From the NCBI RefSeq assembly GCF_900102625.1, contig NZ_FMZC01000004.1, forward strand, positions 124,001-188,000: a DNA stretch of 64,000 nucleotides, written 5' to 3'. The translations under genes were made by a program, and so were the position numbers. Under the pieces are notes generated by a model. That model saw only the letters and a program-made list of their open reading frames with translations, was not told the origin of the DNA and searched no databases. The DNA is from Paracidovorax valerianellae. GTDB lineage: Bacteria; Pseudomonadota; Gammaproteobacteria; Burkholderiales; Burkholderiaceae_C. Shown piece after piece: positions 53,916 through 61,801 of this stretch (its first letter is position 1; the number at the start of each line of letters is the position of its first letter).

Positions 53916-53995
53916 GCGGGTCGGCCCGCACGGCCCGCCCTGCCGATGCGACCGCCGCCGGACGCTCGATTTTCAGCAACAAGGATGAAGTCCGC

Positions 53996-54436
53996 ATGAC
54001 GCCAGACCACGACACCGCGCTGCAAATCCAGAGGCTTTCGCCCGCGCAATGGAAGGACGCTTACCCGGTGATGGCGCAGTTGCGTGCGCTGGACGAGGCC
54101 GAGTTCCTGCGGCGCGTGCGCCAGCAGTCGTGCGCTGGCTATGAACTGGTGGGCGCCTACCAGGGCGGCATCCTGGTCGGCGTCATGGGCATGCGGCCCG
54201 TGCAGACCCTGGCGCGCGGGGCCTATCTGCATGTCGATGACCTCGTGGTGGATGCCGCAGCGCGCAGCAGCGGCGCGGGCCGGGCGCTGATGGCCTACGC
54301 CGAAGCCGATGCGCTGGCACGGGCCATGGCGCTGGTGTTTCTTGACGCGAGGCCGGAGGCCATCGCGTTCTACGAGCGCGGGGGCTATGGGTTGCACCCT
54401 GCTCCGTCGATGAAGAAGGTCCTCTCGGCCTCCTGA
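53996..54436 (+). CDS. GNAT-family N-acetyltransferase
   Basis: 146 residues from ATG 53996. Acetyl-CoA motif: YLHVDDLVVDAAARSSGAGRALMAYAEADALA (R-x-x-G-x-G/A type) and the final FYERGGYGLHPAPSMKKVL. Substrate unknown. An in-frame ATG at 53912 overlaps the mksB stop (ATGA) and would add 28 mostly polar residues; coupling makes that start possible, but AAGGATGAAG upstream of 53996 and the fold boundary favour the shorter form. Last gene of the mks transcript. Confidence 0.8.
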   Translation: MTPDHDTALQIQRLSPAQWKDAYPVMAQLRALDEAEFLRRVRQQSCAGYELVGAYQGGILVGVMGMRPVQTLARGAYLHVDDLVVDAAARSSGAGRALMAYAEADALARAMALVFLDARPEAIAFYERGGYGLHPAPSMKKVLSAS

Positions 54437-54630
54437 CGGGCGGCAAGGGCGTTGCCCGCCGCACAGCCCCGGGCAAGGCGGATCAGAAGGGATGGGTGTA
54501 AACCCGCATCGCGCGGTTCGGTGCGGGCGCGCGGGTGACAGGGCTCCTAGAATTCCCCGGGCACAGTCCTGATTGCGCTCTGGCGCTGTGGCATGCCGGT
54601 CTTGGCGGCGGCCCCGCTCTGCGCCCCTTC

Positions 54631-54636
54631 AAGGAG
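54631..54636 (+). promoter_or_regulatory. Ribosome binding site AAGGAG that decides a TTG start
   Basis: AAGGAG lies five bases before TTG at 54642, in frame with the diguanylate cyclase. The only upstream ATG in frame (54573) has no comparable site and would add Arg-rich low-quality sequence. Confidence 0.6.
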
Positions 54637-54641
54637 ACCCT

Positions 54642-55817
54642 TTGCCGCTACGGCCTGCGAAATGGCGCGACAGCGCCCCGTCCAAAGCCTCCTTCCCTGT
54701 GCGGCCCGCCTGGTTGCGGGCGCTGGATGTCGTGCTGGGCGCGGACCGGCACTTGCGCGTGCGCACGGCCATGGCTGGGCTGGCGGGGCTGCTGATGCTG
54801 TGCTGCGTGGCGGCGATGCACATCGTGGCGCGGGCGGGCATGGCCGATCAGGGGTGGGTCAATGTCTGGACGCTGTTTTGCGTGTCGGGCCTGGTGGGCG
54901 TGTTTGCGCTGATCCGCAGCGGCCAGTCGCGGCGCTTTCGCGATCCGTCGCTCACGCTGTTTCAGATGCTCTACGCCGTGGCCTGCGATGCCGCGGCCTT
55001 CGTGATCGCAGGGCCGGCGCGGGGCATCACGCTGCCGATCCTGGCGGTGATCCTGATGTTCGGCATCTTCGGGCTGTCCACCCGGCAGATGGTGGGCGTG
55101 CTGTTCTATTCGCTGGCCGCGTTCGGCGCGGGCGGCGTGCTGGCCGAACTGCGCGAAGAACTGCACCAGGGCCCGGCCATGGCCACGGCCTACGCGATCA
55201 TGATTCTGGTGGTGCTGCTGAGCAGCACGTTCCTCACCACCCGCGTGCAGGCCACGCGCCAAGTGCTGCGCCGGCAAAAGCACGACCTGGCGGCGGCGCT
55301 GGAGCACATCCGCGAACTGGCCACGCACGATGAGCTGACCGGTCTGCTCAACCGCCGGCACATGCTGGAGCTGATGCGCCTGGAGCAGCGCCGCGTGGCG
55401 CGCAGCGGCCACCCGCTGGTGCTGGTGCAGCTGGACCTGGACCACTTCAAGGCCATCAACGACACCCACGGCCACGCGGCGGGCGACCGGGCCCTGCAGG
55501 CCTTCGCCCATGCGGTGAAAGCCTGCGTGCGCGATTCCGACGTGCTCTCGCGCTGGGGTGGTGAAGAGTTCGTGCTCATGCTGTGCAACACCCGGCCGGA
55601 CGACGCCAGTGCGCTGCTGGAGCGCGTGCGCCTGACCGTGTCGGCGCTGCGGCTGGACCCGCCCGGCTCGCAGGCCATTCACCTCACCGTGTCCATCGGC
55701 CTGGCGCTGCACGGGGCGGGCGAGACGGTCGAGCAGACGCTGGAGCGGGCCGACCGCGCGCTCTATGCCGCCAAGGCCCAGGGCCGCGACCGGGTGGTGT
55801 GGGCGCCGCCCGCCTGA
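54642..55817 (+). CDS. Membrane diguanylate cyclase (GGDEF), probable TTG start
   Basis: 391 residues from TTG 54642. Five to six hydrophobic helices between about 45 and 200 form an unnamed membrane sensor, then a short coiled coil (about 205-232) and the GGDEF domain: DELTGLLNRRHMLELM, DLDHFKAINDTHGHAAGDRAL, GGEEF at 306-310, with a complete I-site RDSD at 297-300. Makes cyclic di-GMP under product inhibition. Stands alone; the next gene starts 79 bp later. Confidence 0.87.
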   Translation: MPLRPAKWRDSAPSKASFPVRPAWLRALDVVLGADRHLRVRTAMAGLAGLLMLCCVAAMHIVARAGMADQGWVNVWTLFCVSGLVGVFALIRSGQSRRFRDPSLTLFQMLYAVACDAAAFVIAGPARGITLPILAVILMFGIFGLSTRQMVGVLFYSLAAFGAGGVLAELREELHQGPAMATAYAIMILVVLLSSTFLTTRVQATRQVLRRQKHDLAAALEHIRELATHDELTGLLNRRHMLELMRLEQRRVARSGHPLVLVQLDLDHFKAINDTHGHAAGDRALQAFAHAVKACVRDSDVLSRWGGEEFVLMLCNTRPDDASALLERVRLTVSALRLDPPGSQAIHLTVSIGLALHGAGETVEQTLERADRALYAAKAQGRDRVVWAPPA

Positions 55818-55896
55818 CGCGGCTGCGCGTCCCGTGGTGATCGCGGCTGCGCGCCCGTCGGCGATACGGCACGGCGGCGCAGTTACGATCCCCGCC

Positions 55897-56706
55897 ATGA
55901 CCACGCGCTACGAGACCCTGCCCCAGCCCATTACCTACCGCGAGGCTTTCGGGGTGCAACCCCCCGAAGCGCCGGGCGAACGCTATGTGAAGCCCCGCAA
56001 ACCTGGCTTCTTCATCCGCGCCGTGGCGCTGCCGCCTGGTGCCGCAGTGCCGGAGCACGCCGACGGGCTGGGCGGCGATGCCGATGCCGATCCGCAAGCC
56101 GAGGCCGATCCCGCCATCCTCGAAGCCCCCGAAGCCACGGCCGATGCTCCCGCTGAATCGCCCCCCGCGCTGGCCCGCGAACTGGTCCACGCCCAGTGGG
56201 GGCTGGTGCCGCATTGGGTGAAGTCGGCCTCGGACGGGCGCCTGAGGGCCCCCAAGCTGGTGAACGCGCGGTCCGAGACGGTCTCCACCTCCACGCCGTT
56301 CCGCGAGGCGTGGCTCAAGGGCCAGCGCTGCATCGTGCCCATGGCCGCGTTCTTCGAAGACGACTGGCGCAGCGGCAAGGCCGTGCCCACGCGCATCGCC
56401 CGCGTGGACGGCCAGCCGATGGGCGCGGCGGGGCTGTGGGCCCGTTGGACCGGGCCGGACGGCGAAGAGCTGATCAGCTACACCGTGCTCACCGTGAATG
56501 CCAACAGCCACGCGCTCATCCACCGCTATCAGCCGCCCGGCAGCGAAAAGCGCATGCCGGCGCTGCTCAACGAGGGCGCCTACGGGGCGTGGCTGTCGGC
56601 CCGCCCAGAAAAGGCCCGCGAGTTCATGCGCCAGTACCCGGCCAACTGGCTGCTGGCGAACCCGGTGGAAAGCAAGGCCGACAAGGGGCCCCGCGCGTTC
56701 CTCTGA
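55897..56706 (+). CDS. SOS-response-associated-peptidase-family protein lacking the catalytic Cys2
   Basis: 269 residues of the SRAP (YedK/HMCES) fold, which normally crosslinks to abasic sites through Cys2. Conserved parts: LVHAQWGLVPHWVK, PKLVNARSETVSTSTPFREAW (about 119-140), QRCIVPMAAFFEDD with Glu154 at the catalytic Glu position, and WLLANPV at the end. But the protein begins MTTRYETL where family members have MC(G/S)R(Y/F), so Cys2 is a Thr, and the usual HxRMP reads EKRMP. An acidic Ala/Asp/Pro insertion covers about 52-90. Either a non-catalytic DNA binder or a product of decay. ATG 55897 is fixed by homology. Confidence 0.82.
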   Translation: MTTRYETLPQPITYREAFGVQPPEAPGERYVKPRKPGFFIRAVALPPGAAVPEHADGLGGDADADPQAEADPAILEAPEATADAPAESPPALARELVHAQWGLVPHWVKSASDGRLRAPKLVNARSETVSTSTPFREAWLKGQRCIVPMAAFFEDDWRSGKAVPTRIARVDGQPMGAAGLWARWTGPDGEELISYTVLTVNANSHALIHRYQPPGSEKRMPALLNEGAYGAWLSARPEKAREFMRQYPANWLLANPVESKADKGPRAFL

Positions 56707-56718
56707 CCGGGGCCCCGC

Positions 56719-57900
56719 ATGAAGAAGAACCTGTGGCTGCTGGCGCTGTGCCAGGGACTGTTCCTCACCAACAACGTCGTCTTCATCGCCATCAACGGGC
56801 TGGTGGGGCTGCAACTGGCGCCCTACGGCTGGATGGCCACGCTGCCGGTGATGGGCTACGTGGTGGGCGGGGCGCTTTCGACCGGCCTGGTGGCGCGCAC
56901 GCAGCGCCGCTGGGGCCGCAAGACCTCGTTCCAGATCGGCCTGGGCGTGGCGCTGGCCTCGGCGCTGGTGTGCGCGGTGGCGGCTTTCACCCGGCAGTTC
57001 TGGCTGCTGTGCGCGGCCACTGCCGTGGCGGGCTACTACAGCGCGAACGGCCAGCTGTACCGCTTTGCCGCGGGCGAGCTGGCGGCCCCAGCCTTCCGCG
57101 AAAAGGCGGTGTCGCTGGTGCTGGCGGGCGGCCTGCTGGGCGCTGTGGCCGGGCCGAACCTGGCCAGTGCGACGCGCGACCTGTTCGGCGCGCCGTTCGC
57201 GGGGGCCTATCTGGCGCTGGCGGGGGTGGCGGTGCTGTCCATGGCCTGCATGTCGGCCATCCGGTTCGAGCCCGTGGTTCGGCCGGGCAGCGGGGCAGGG
57301 GCCCTGGCGCCGGGCCGGCCGCTGTCGGAGCTGGCGCGGCAGCCGGCTTTCCTGGTGGCGGTGCTGGGTGCCTCGCTCGGCTACGGCGTGATGAACCTGC
57401 TGATGGCCGCCACGCCGCTGGCCATGCAGGTGTGCGGCTTCGCGTTCAGCGACGCGGCGATGGTGCTGCAGTGGCACGTGATCGGCATGTTCGCGCCGGG
57501 CTTTTTCACGGGCCACCTGATCCAGCGCTTCGGGGTGCTGCGCGTCATGGGCGTGGGCCTGGCGCTCAACCTGGGCTGCGTGGCCATCGCGTTGTCGGGG
57601 GTGGAGCTGCACCACTTCACGGTGGCGCTGCTGCTTCTGGGCGTGGGCTGGAATTTCCTGTTCACCGGCAGCACCACGCTCGCACTGCAGGCCTACCGGC
57701 CCGAGGAAAAAGACCGCGCGCAGGCGGCGATCAATTTCTGCGTGTTCGCCACGATGGCGGTGACCTCGTTCGCCTCGGGCGCGCTCGTCACCACGCAGGG
57801 CTGGGCGCTGCTGAACTACGGCTCGCTGGTGCCCATCGCGCTGCTGGGGGCCGGGCTGGTGTGGCTGGCCACGCGGCCCAAGGCGGGCTGGGCCACCTGA
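56719..57900 (+). CDS. Major facilitator superfamily transporter
   Basis: 393 residues, 12 membrane helices. ARTQRRWGRKTSFQIG between helices 2 and 3 is the MFS motif A (G-x-x-x-D/R-R-x-G-R-K), and a longer basic loop near residue 190 separates the halves. Closest in feel to the YhjX/arabinose-efflux-like drug or metabolite exporters without a recognisable substrate. Twelve bases after the SRAP-like gene, so probably cotranscribed. Confidence 0.85.
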   Translation: MKKNLWLLALCQGLFLTNNVVFIAINGLVGLQLAPYGWMATLPVMGYVVGGALSTGLVARTQRRWGRKTSFQIGLGVALASALVCAVAAFTRQFWLLCAATAVAGYYSANGQLYRFAAGELAAPAFREKAVSLVLAGGLLGAVAGPNLASATRDLFGAPFAGAYLALAGVAVLSMACMSAIRFEPVVRPGSGAGALAPGRPLSELARQPAFLVAVLGASLGYGVMNLLMAATPLAMQVCGFAFSDAAMVLQWHVIGMFAPGFFTGHLIQRFGVLRVMGVGLALNLGCVAIALSGVELHHFTVALLLLGVGWNFLFTGSTTLALQAYRPEEKDRAQAAINFCVFATMAVTSFASGALVTTQGWALLNYGSLVPIALLGAGLVWLATRPKAGWAT

Positions 57901-57916
57901 GCCTGGGTAGCGGTTT

Positions 57917-57980
57917 GCTCACTAATTAATAGCAACCTGCCGGCGTGTTGATTGCGCTGGAGGCCGATTTGGCTCCAAGG
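57917..57980 (+). repeat. Dispersed hairpin repeat, copy C (diverged hairpin)
   Basis: GCTCA-CTAATTA-ATAGC at 57917-57933 (left arm mutated), 19-nt spacer, TGCGC at 57953-57957, then TGGAGGCCGATTTGGCTCCAAGG to about 57980. It lies between the MFS gene and the convergent hydrolase gene and overlaps the last 18 codons and stop of the latter. Confidence 0.85.
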
Positions 57981-58845
57981 CCCGGCGGCCGGGACAGCGG
58001 GCGTCCAGCCAGCGGCGCAAGGCAATCAAGGCCGGCGCGGCGTGCTCGGGGCTTTCGTTGAACAGCTCGTGGTACGCCGATGCGAACTTCTTCGCCTGCA
58101 CCACGCCCTGCGGGGCGGCGGCGGCAAAGGCGCGGCTGCCGGCTGGATCGACCAGCCGGTCGGCTCCGGCCCACAGCAGCAGCGTGGGCACCTGCCATTG
58201 CGCGGCCTGCGCCACCACGGCCGGCCCGCCGTGGGCGATGAAGCGCGCCAGCCGGGCGCTGATGCGGTCGTGGCAGCGTGGATCGGCGCGGTAGGCCGCC
58301 ACCACCGTGGGGTCGTGCGACAGGTAGGCCGCGTCGAGCCCGCTGCCCAGGCGCAGGTCGGGCATCAGGCGGGGCAGGGTGGCCACGAGCAGCTTTTGCC
58401 ACGGGTTCAGGCCGGGGTCGAGCGCAGGCGACGACAGCGCCAGCGCCTGCACCGGCCGCAGTGCCAGCGCCACGAAGCGCGCTGCCACCAGCCCGCCCAG
58501 GCTGTGGCCCAGCAGCACCAGCGGCTGGCCGGCGGGCATGCGGGCCCGCGTGGCGTCCACGATGTCGGCCAGGTCCACCAGCAGCCGGTCGGCGCTGGTC
58601 AGGCCGCCGCGCGGCCCGCCCGAGTCGCCATGGCCGTACTGGTCGTAGCCGCGCACGGCCAGGCCCCAGGCGTTCAGTTGCCGGGCGAGCCAGTCGTAGC
58701 GGCCCACGTGTTCGCCCAGGCCGTGCACCAGCAGCACGGTGCCGCGCGCCTGGGCATGGGGCAGGGGCCAGTCCTGCACGGCCAGGTTCTCGCCGTCGGC
58801 CGCGGTGAAGGGGGACAGCGAGGACGGGGCGTCGGGATCGAACAT
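57922..58845 (-). CDS. Alpha/beta hydrolase, monoacylglycerol lipase/lysophospholipase-like, with repeat-encoded C-terminus
   Basis: 307 residues. LLVHGLGEHVGRYDWLARQLNAWGLAVRGYDQYGHGDSGG is the serine-aminopeptidase S33/Hydrolase_4 signature; nucleophile Ser is in LLGHSLGGLVAARF, acid Asp in LLLWAGADRLVDP, and His in FASAYHELFNE. Hydrolyses a lipid ester or similar. The final residues LEPNRPPAQSTRRQVAIN and stop come from repeat copy C. Start at 58845 (MFDPDA) is chosen because the much longer frame upstream is a shadow of the M20 peptidase gene. Confidence 0.87.
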   Translation of the reverse strand: MFDPDAPSSLSPFTAADGENLAVQDWPLPHAQARGTVLLVHGLGEHVGRYDWLARQLNAWGLAVRGYDQYGHGDSGGPRGGLTSADRLLVDLADIVDATRARMPAGQPLVLLGHSLGGLVAARFVALALRPVQALALSSPALDPGLNPWQKLLVATLPRLMPDLRLGSGLDAAYLSHDPTVVAAYRADPRCHDRISARLARFIAHGGPAVVAQAAQWQVPTLLLWAGADRLVDPAGSRAFAAAAPQGVVQAKKFASAYHELFNESPEHAAPALIALRRWLDARCPGRRALEPNRPPAQSTRRQVAIN

Positions 58846-58874
58846 GCCGGGGGCAGGGCGCTGGGGCGGCGCGA

Positions 58875-60365
58875 TCAGGCGGCTTCGGCCGTGCCGTGCG
58901 CGTCGGCCGGCAGGCAGGCGATCACCTGGGCCACGGCGGCGGTGAGCTTCTTGGCGTAGGGCACGTGCAGGAACTCGTTGGGGCCGTGCGCGTTGCTCTT
59001 GGGGCCAAGCACGCCGCAGACCATCATCTGCGCCTTCGGGAAGCCCTGGCTCAGCATGTTCATGAGCGGAATGGTGCCGCCCTGGCCGATGTAGCCGCAG
59101 GGCGCGCCGAAGTGCGCCTGGCTGGCGGCGTTGAGCGCGCCCTCGAACCACGGCGCCGTGCCTGGCGCGTTCCAGCCGCTGGCCGCGCCGCCGCCTTCGA
59201 AGGTGACCTTGGCCTGGTAGGGCGCGTTGTCCTCCAGCAGCGCCTTCATCTCCTGCACGCACTGCGCGGCGTCCACCAGCGGGGGCAGGCGCAGGCTGAG
59301 CTTGAAGGCGGTGTAGGGGCGCAGCACGTTGCCCGCGTCCTTGAGGGCCGGAAACCCTTCGGCGCCGGTCACGCTGAGCGTGGGTTCCCACGTGCGCTTG
59401 AGCAGGGCCTGCACCGGGTCGGTGGTGGTGGGCAGGGCGAAGGTGGTGGAGCCGCCGCAGTCGTAGTGCGCCCAGGGAAAGCGCTTGTACACCTCTTCGC
59501 CCAGGATGGCGGCGGTGGCGCGGGCCTGCGCGAGCCGGTCGGTGGGCACGTCGCAGTGGAAGCTGGCGGGCAGCAGGCGGCCGGTGGCGCTGTCTTCCAG
59601 CCGGTCCAGCACCTGCCGCATGATGCGGAACGACGAGGGCACCAGGCCCGACGAGTCGCCCGAGTGGATGCCCTCGGTGAGGATCTCCACCTTGAGCGTG
59701 CCGCTGGCCATGCCGCGCAGGCTGGTGGTGAGCCACAACTGGTCATAGTTGCCCGCGCCGCTGTCCAGGCAGATCACCAGCGCCACGTCGCCCATGCGGG
59801 TGCGCAGCAGGTCGATGTAGGGCAGCAGGTCGCCCGAGCCGCTTTCCTCGCAGGTTTCGATCAGGCCGACGATGCGCGGGTGCGGCACGTTCTGGCGCTT
59901 CAGCTCCTGCACGGCGGCCACGCTGGCGTACACCGCGTAGCCGTCGTCGGCGCCACCGCGGCCGTAGAGCTTGCCGTCCTCGTACTTGGGCGTCCAGGGG
60001 CCGAGGTCCTTGCGCCAGCCTTCGAATTCGGGCTGCTTGTCCAGGTGGCCGTACATCAGCACGGTCTGGCTCGATTGGGGCTGGGTGGCAGCCACTTCGA
60101 AGAACAGCACCGGCGTGCGGCCGGGCAGGCGCACGATCTCCAGCGTGAGGCCTTGCACCTTCTGGGCTTCGACCCAGCTGGCGGCGTTGCGCAGCACGCG
60201 GTCCAGGTAGCCCAGCTGCTCCCAGTCAGGGGCGAAGCCGGGCGACTTGGCGGGGATCTCGATGTATTCGGTGAGCTGGCGCAGGATGTCGCCGTCCCAT
60301 TGGCGGCTCACGTGGGCCAGGGCTTCGGCGGGTTGCAAAAGGTCGGGGGCGATGCGGGCGTTCAT
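58875..60365 (-). CDS. M20-family metallopeptidase (CNDP-dipeptidase-like)
   Basis: 496 residues. First metal-ligand segment TVLMYGHLDKQPEFEGW, then LYGRGGADDGYAVYASVAAVQEL, bridging Glu in LIETCEESGSGDLLPY, the lid domain (about 210-390; ILTEGIHSGDSSGLVPSSFR), and C-terminal GPKSNAHGPNEFLHVPYAKKL with the last His. Dipeptidase/aminoacylase-type enzyme in the cytoplasm; substrate not defined. 29 bp upstream of the hydrolase gene on the same strand, so probably cotranscribed. Confidence 0.9.
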   Translation of the reverse strand: MNARIAPDLLQPAEALAHVSRQWDGDILRQLTEYIEIPAKSPGFAPDWEQLGYLDRVLRNAASWVEAQKVQGLTLEIVRLPGRTPVLFFEVAATQPQSSQTVLMYGHLDKQPEFEGWRKDLGPWTPKYEDGKLYGRGGADDGYAVYASVAAVQELKRQNVPHPRIVGLIETCEESGSGDLLPYIDLLRTRMGDVALVICLDSGAGNYDQLWLTTSLRGMASGTLKVEILTEGIHSGDSSGLVPSSFRIMRQVLDRLEDSATGRLLPASFHCDVPTDRLAQARATAAILGEEVYKRFPWAHYDCGGSTTFALPTTTDPVQALLKRTWEPTLSVTGAEGFPALKDAGNVLRPYTAFKLSLRLPPLVDAAQCVQEMKALLEDNAPYQAKVTFEGGGAASGWNAPGTAPWFEGALNAASQAHFGAPCGYIGQGGTIPLMNMLSQGFPKAQMMVCGVLGPKSNAHGPNEFLHVPYAKKLTAAVAQVIACLPADAHGTAEAA

Positions 60366-60442
60366 GGCGGTTCCTCGGGGGGCGTTCCAGGAAATCCTGC
60401 CACCGGCCGCCGCGATCGGCGCGGTCGCCGGTGCGTTGCAGT

Positions 60443-61663
60443 TCACCGGTCCGGTGGAGGGAGGGTCTCCGGATTGTCGTGCAGTGCGGACATGGGCACC
60501 ACCCCGCGCAGATCGCCCGCGACGGCAACGCGGTTGCGCCCGCTGCGCTTGGCCTCGTACATCGCGCGGTCGGCCGCGGCGATCAGCATGTCCCAGCTGT
60601 CGCCTTCCTCGATGCGCCCGCCGAACACGCCGATGCTCAGCGTGACCGGCACGGTGTGCCCGCCGATCTCGAAGTGCGACTGCTCGACCGCGCGGCACAG
60701 CGCGATCGCCAGCTGCCGCGCCCCGTGCAGCGGCGTGTCGGGCAGCAGCACCAGAAACTCCTCGCCGCCGTAGCGCCCGATCATGTCCTGCGCCCGCAGG
60801 CGCTCGCCCATCGCATCGACCACGCCGCACAGCACCTGGTCGCCCACGAGGTGGCCCAGCCCGTCGTTGATGCGCTTGAAATGGTCGATGTCCACCATCA
60901 TCAAAGACAGCGGCTCGCGCGTGCGGATCGCCCGGGACATGTCGCGGGCCAGGGCGTCGATGGTGGCGCGGCGGTTGGCCACGCCCGTGAGCGGATCGCG
61001 CGCGGCCATGCGGCGGTTGGTTTCGTCCGCGCGGTCGCGCGCCATGAAGATGAAGCCGAACGACGACGCCTGCACGCTGATGAAGGTGGACAGGAACGTG
61101 GCGTGCTGCAGCCAGCTCCCCTCCAGCAGCCCGTTCAGCGGCATGGCGCCGGTCGCCGCCGCCGCGGCCCGCGCCACCAGCACCACCATCTGCAGCACGA
61201 CGCCCACGACCACCAGCGTGGCGCCCCGCCCGGGAGAGGGAAAGCGCCACAGCGTCCAGAGCACCATGGCCAGTTGCACGGGGTAGATCACGCCCGCCAG
61301 CACCAGGCGCATTTCGTAGTTCTGGATGAAAGCGAGAAAGAGCGCCAGCGTGACGCCCACCGGCCCCAGCAGCCAGGCCCAGGGCAGCGGGCGGCGGTGG
61401 AACTGGCACACGGCGGCCAGCAGGCTGGCGAACACGCTGGACAACAGGCCGTTGGCGATGACGATGGACACCGCATCCGGCACGCGGCCGCGCAGCGCCA
61501 GCAGCACGTAGGCCAGCGACTGCAGCATCAGGGCGGCGGCCCACAGGCCCAGGCCTTCGCGGCGGCGGTCGTGGCCGACCAGCACCAGGCCGGCCGCCAT
61601 GACGACGGAACCGATGACGGTCATCGCCAGCAGCGTGGGCAGATCGATGGCGAATTGGGGCAT
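60443..61663 (-). CDS. Membrane diguanylate cyclase (GGDEF)
   Basis: 406 residues. Seven or so membrane helices in the first ~215 residues form a sensor of the 7TM type (no known ligand), then GGDEF: DPLTGVANRRATIDALA, DIDHFKRINDGLGHLVGDQVL, GGEEF at 299-303 and I-site RAQD at 290-293. The last 25 residues are a polar tail. Start at 61663 (MPQFAI) rather than an ATG 15 codons earlier. Upstream neighbour on the same strand is the chemoreceptor gene. Confidence 0.88.
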   Translation of the reverse strand: MPQFAIDLPTLLAMTVIGSVVMAAGLVLVGHDRRREGLGLWAAALMLQSLAYVLLALRGRVPDAVSIVIANGLLSSVFASLLAAVCQFHRRPLPWAWLLGPVGVTLALFLAFIQNYEMRLVLAGVIYPVQLAMVLWTLWRFPSPGRGATLVVVGVVLQMVVLVARAAAAATGAMPLNGLLEGSWLQHATFLSTFISVQASSFGFIFMARDRADETNRRMAARDPLTGVANRRATIDALARDMSRAIRTREPLSLMMVDIDHFKRINDGLGHLVGDQVLCGVVDAMGERLRAQDMIGRYGGEEFLVLLPDTPLHGARQLAIALCRAVEQSHFEIGGHTVPVTLSIGVFGGRIEEGDSWDMLIAAADRAMYEAKRSGRNRVAVAGDLRGVVPMSALHDNPETLPPPDR

Positions 61664-61801
61664 GAAAATCCGGTGGGCCTGCCGGCCGTGGCTCGGGGGT
61701 CGCAGCATAAACCACCCGCCCGCGCAGCCGCTACCGCAGGCGCGCCCGCCGCCCCTCCGCCGCCGCTTGAGGCGGTCTGCCGCTTTCGGCCGCTCGGCCG
61801 A

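Noticed and set aside
54437-54500. MksG/JetD-type nuclease gene expected after mksB
   Set aside because: The following frames are an acetyltransferase and then a diguanylate cyclase; nothing topoisomerase-like is visible.
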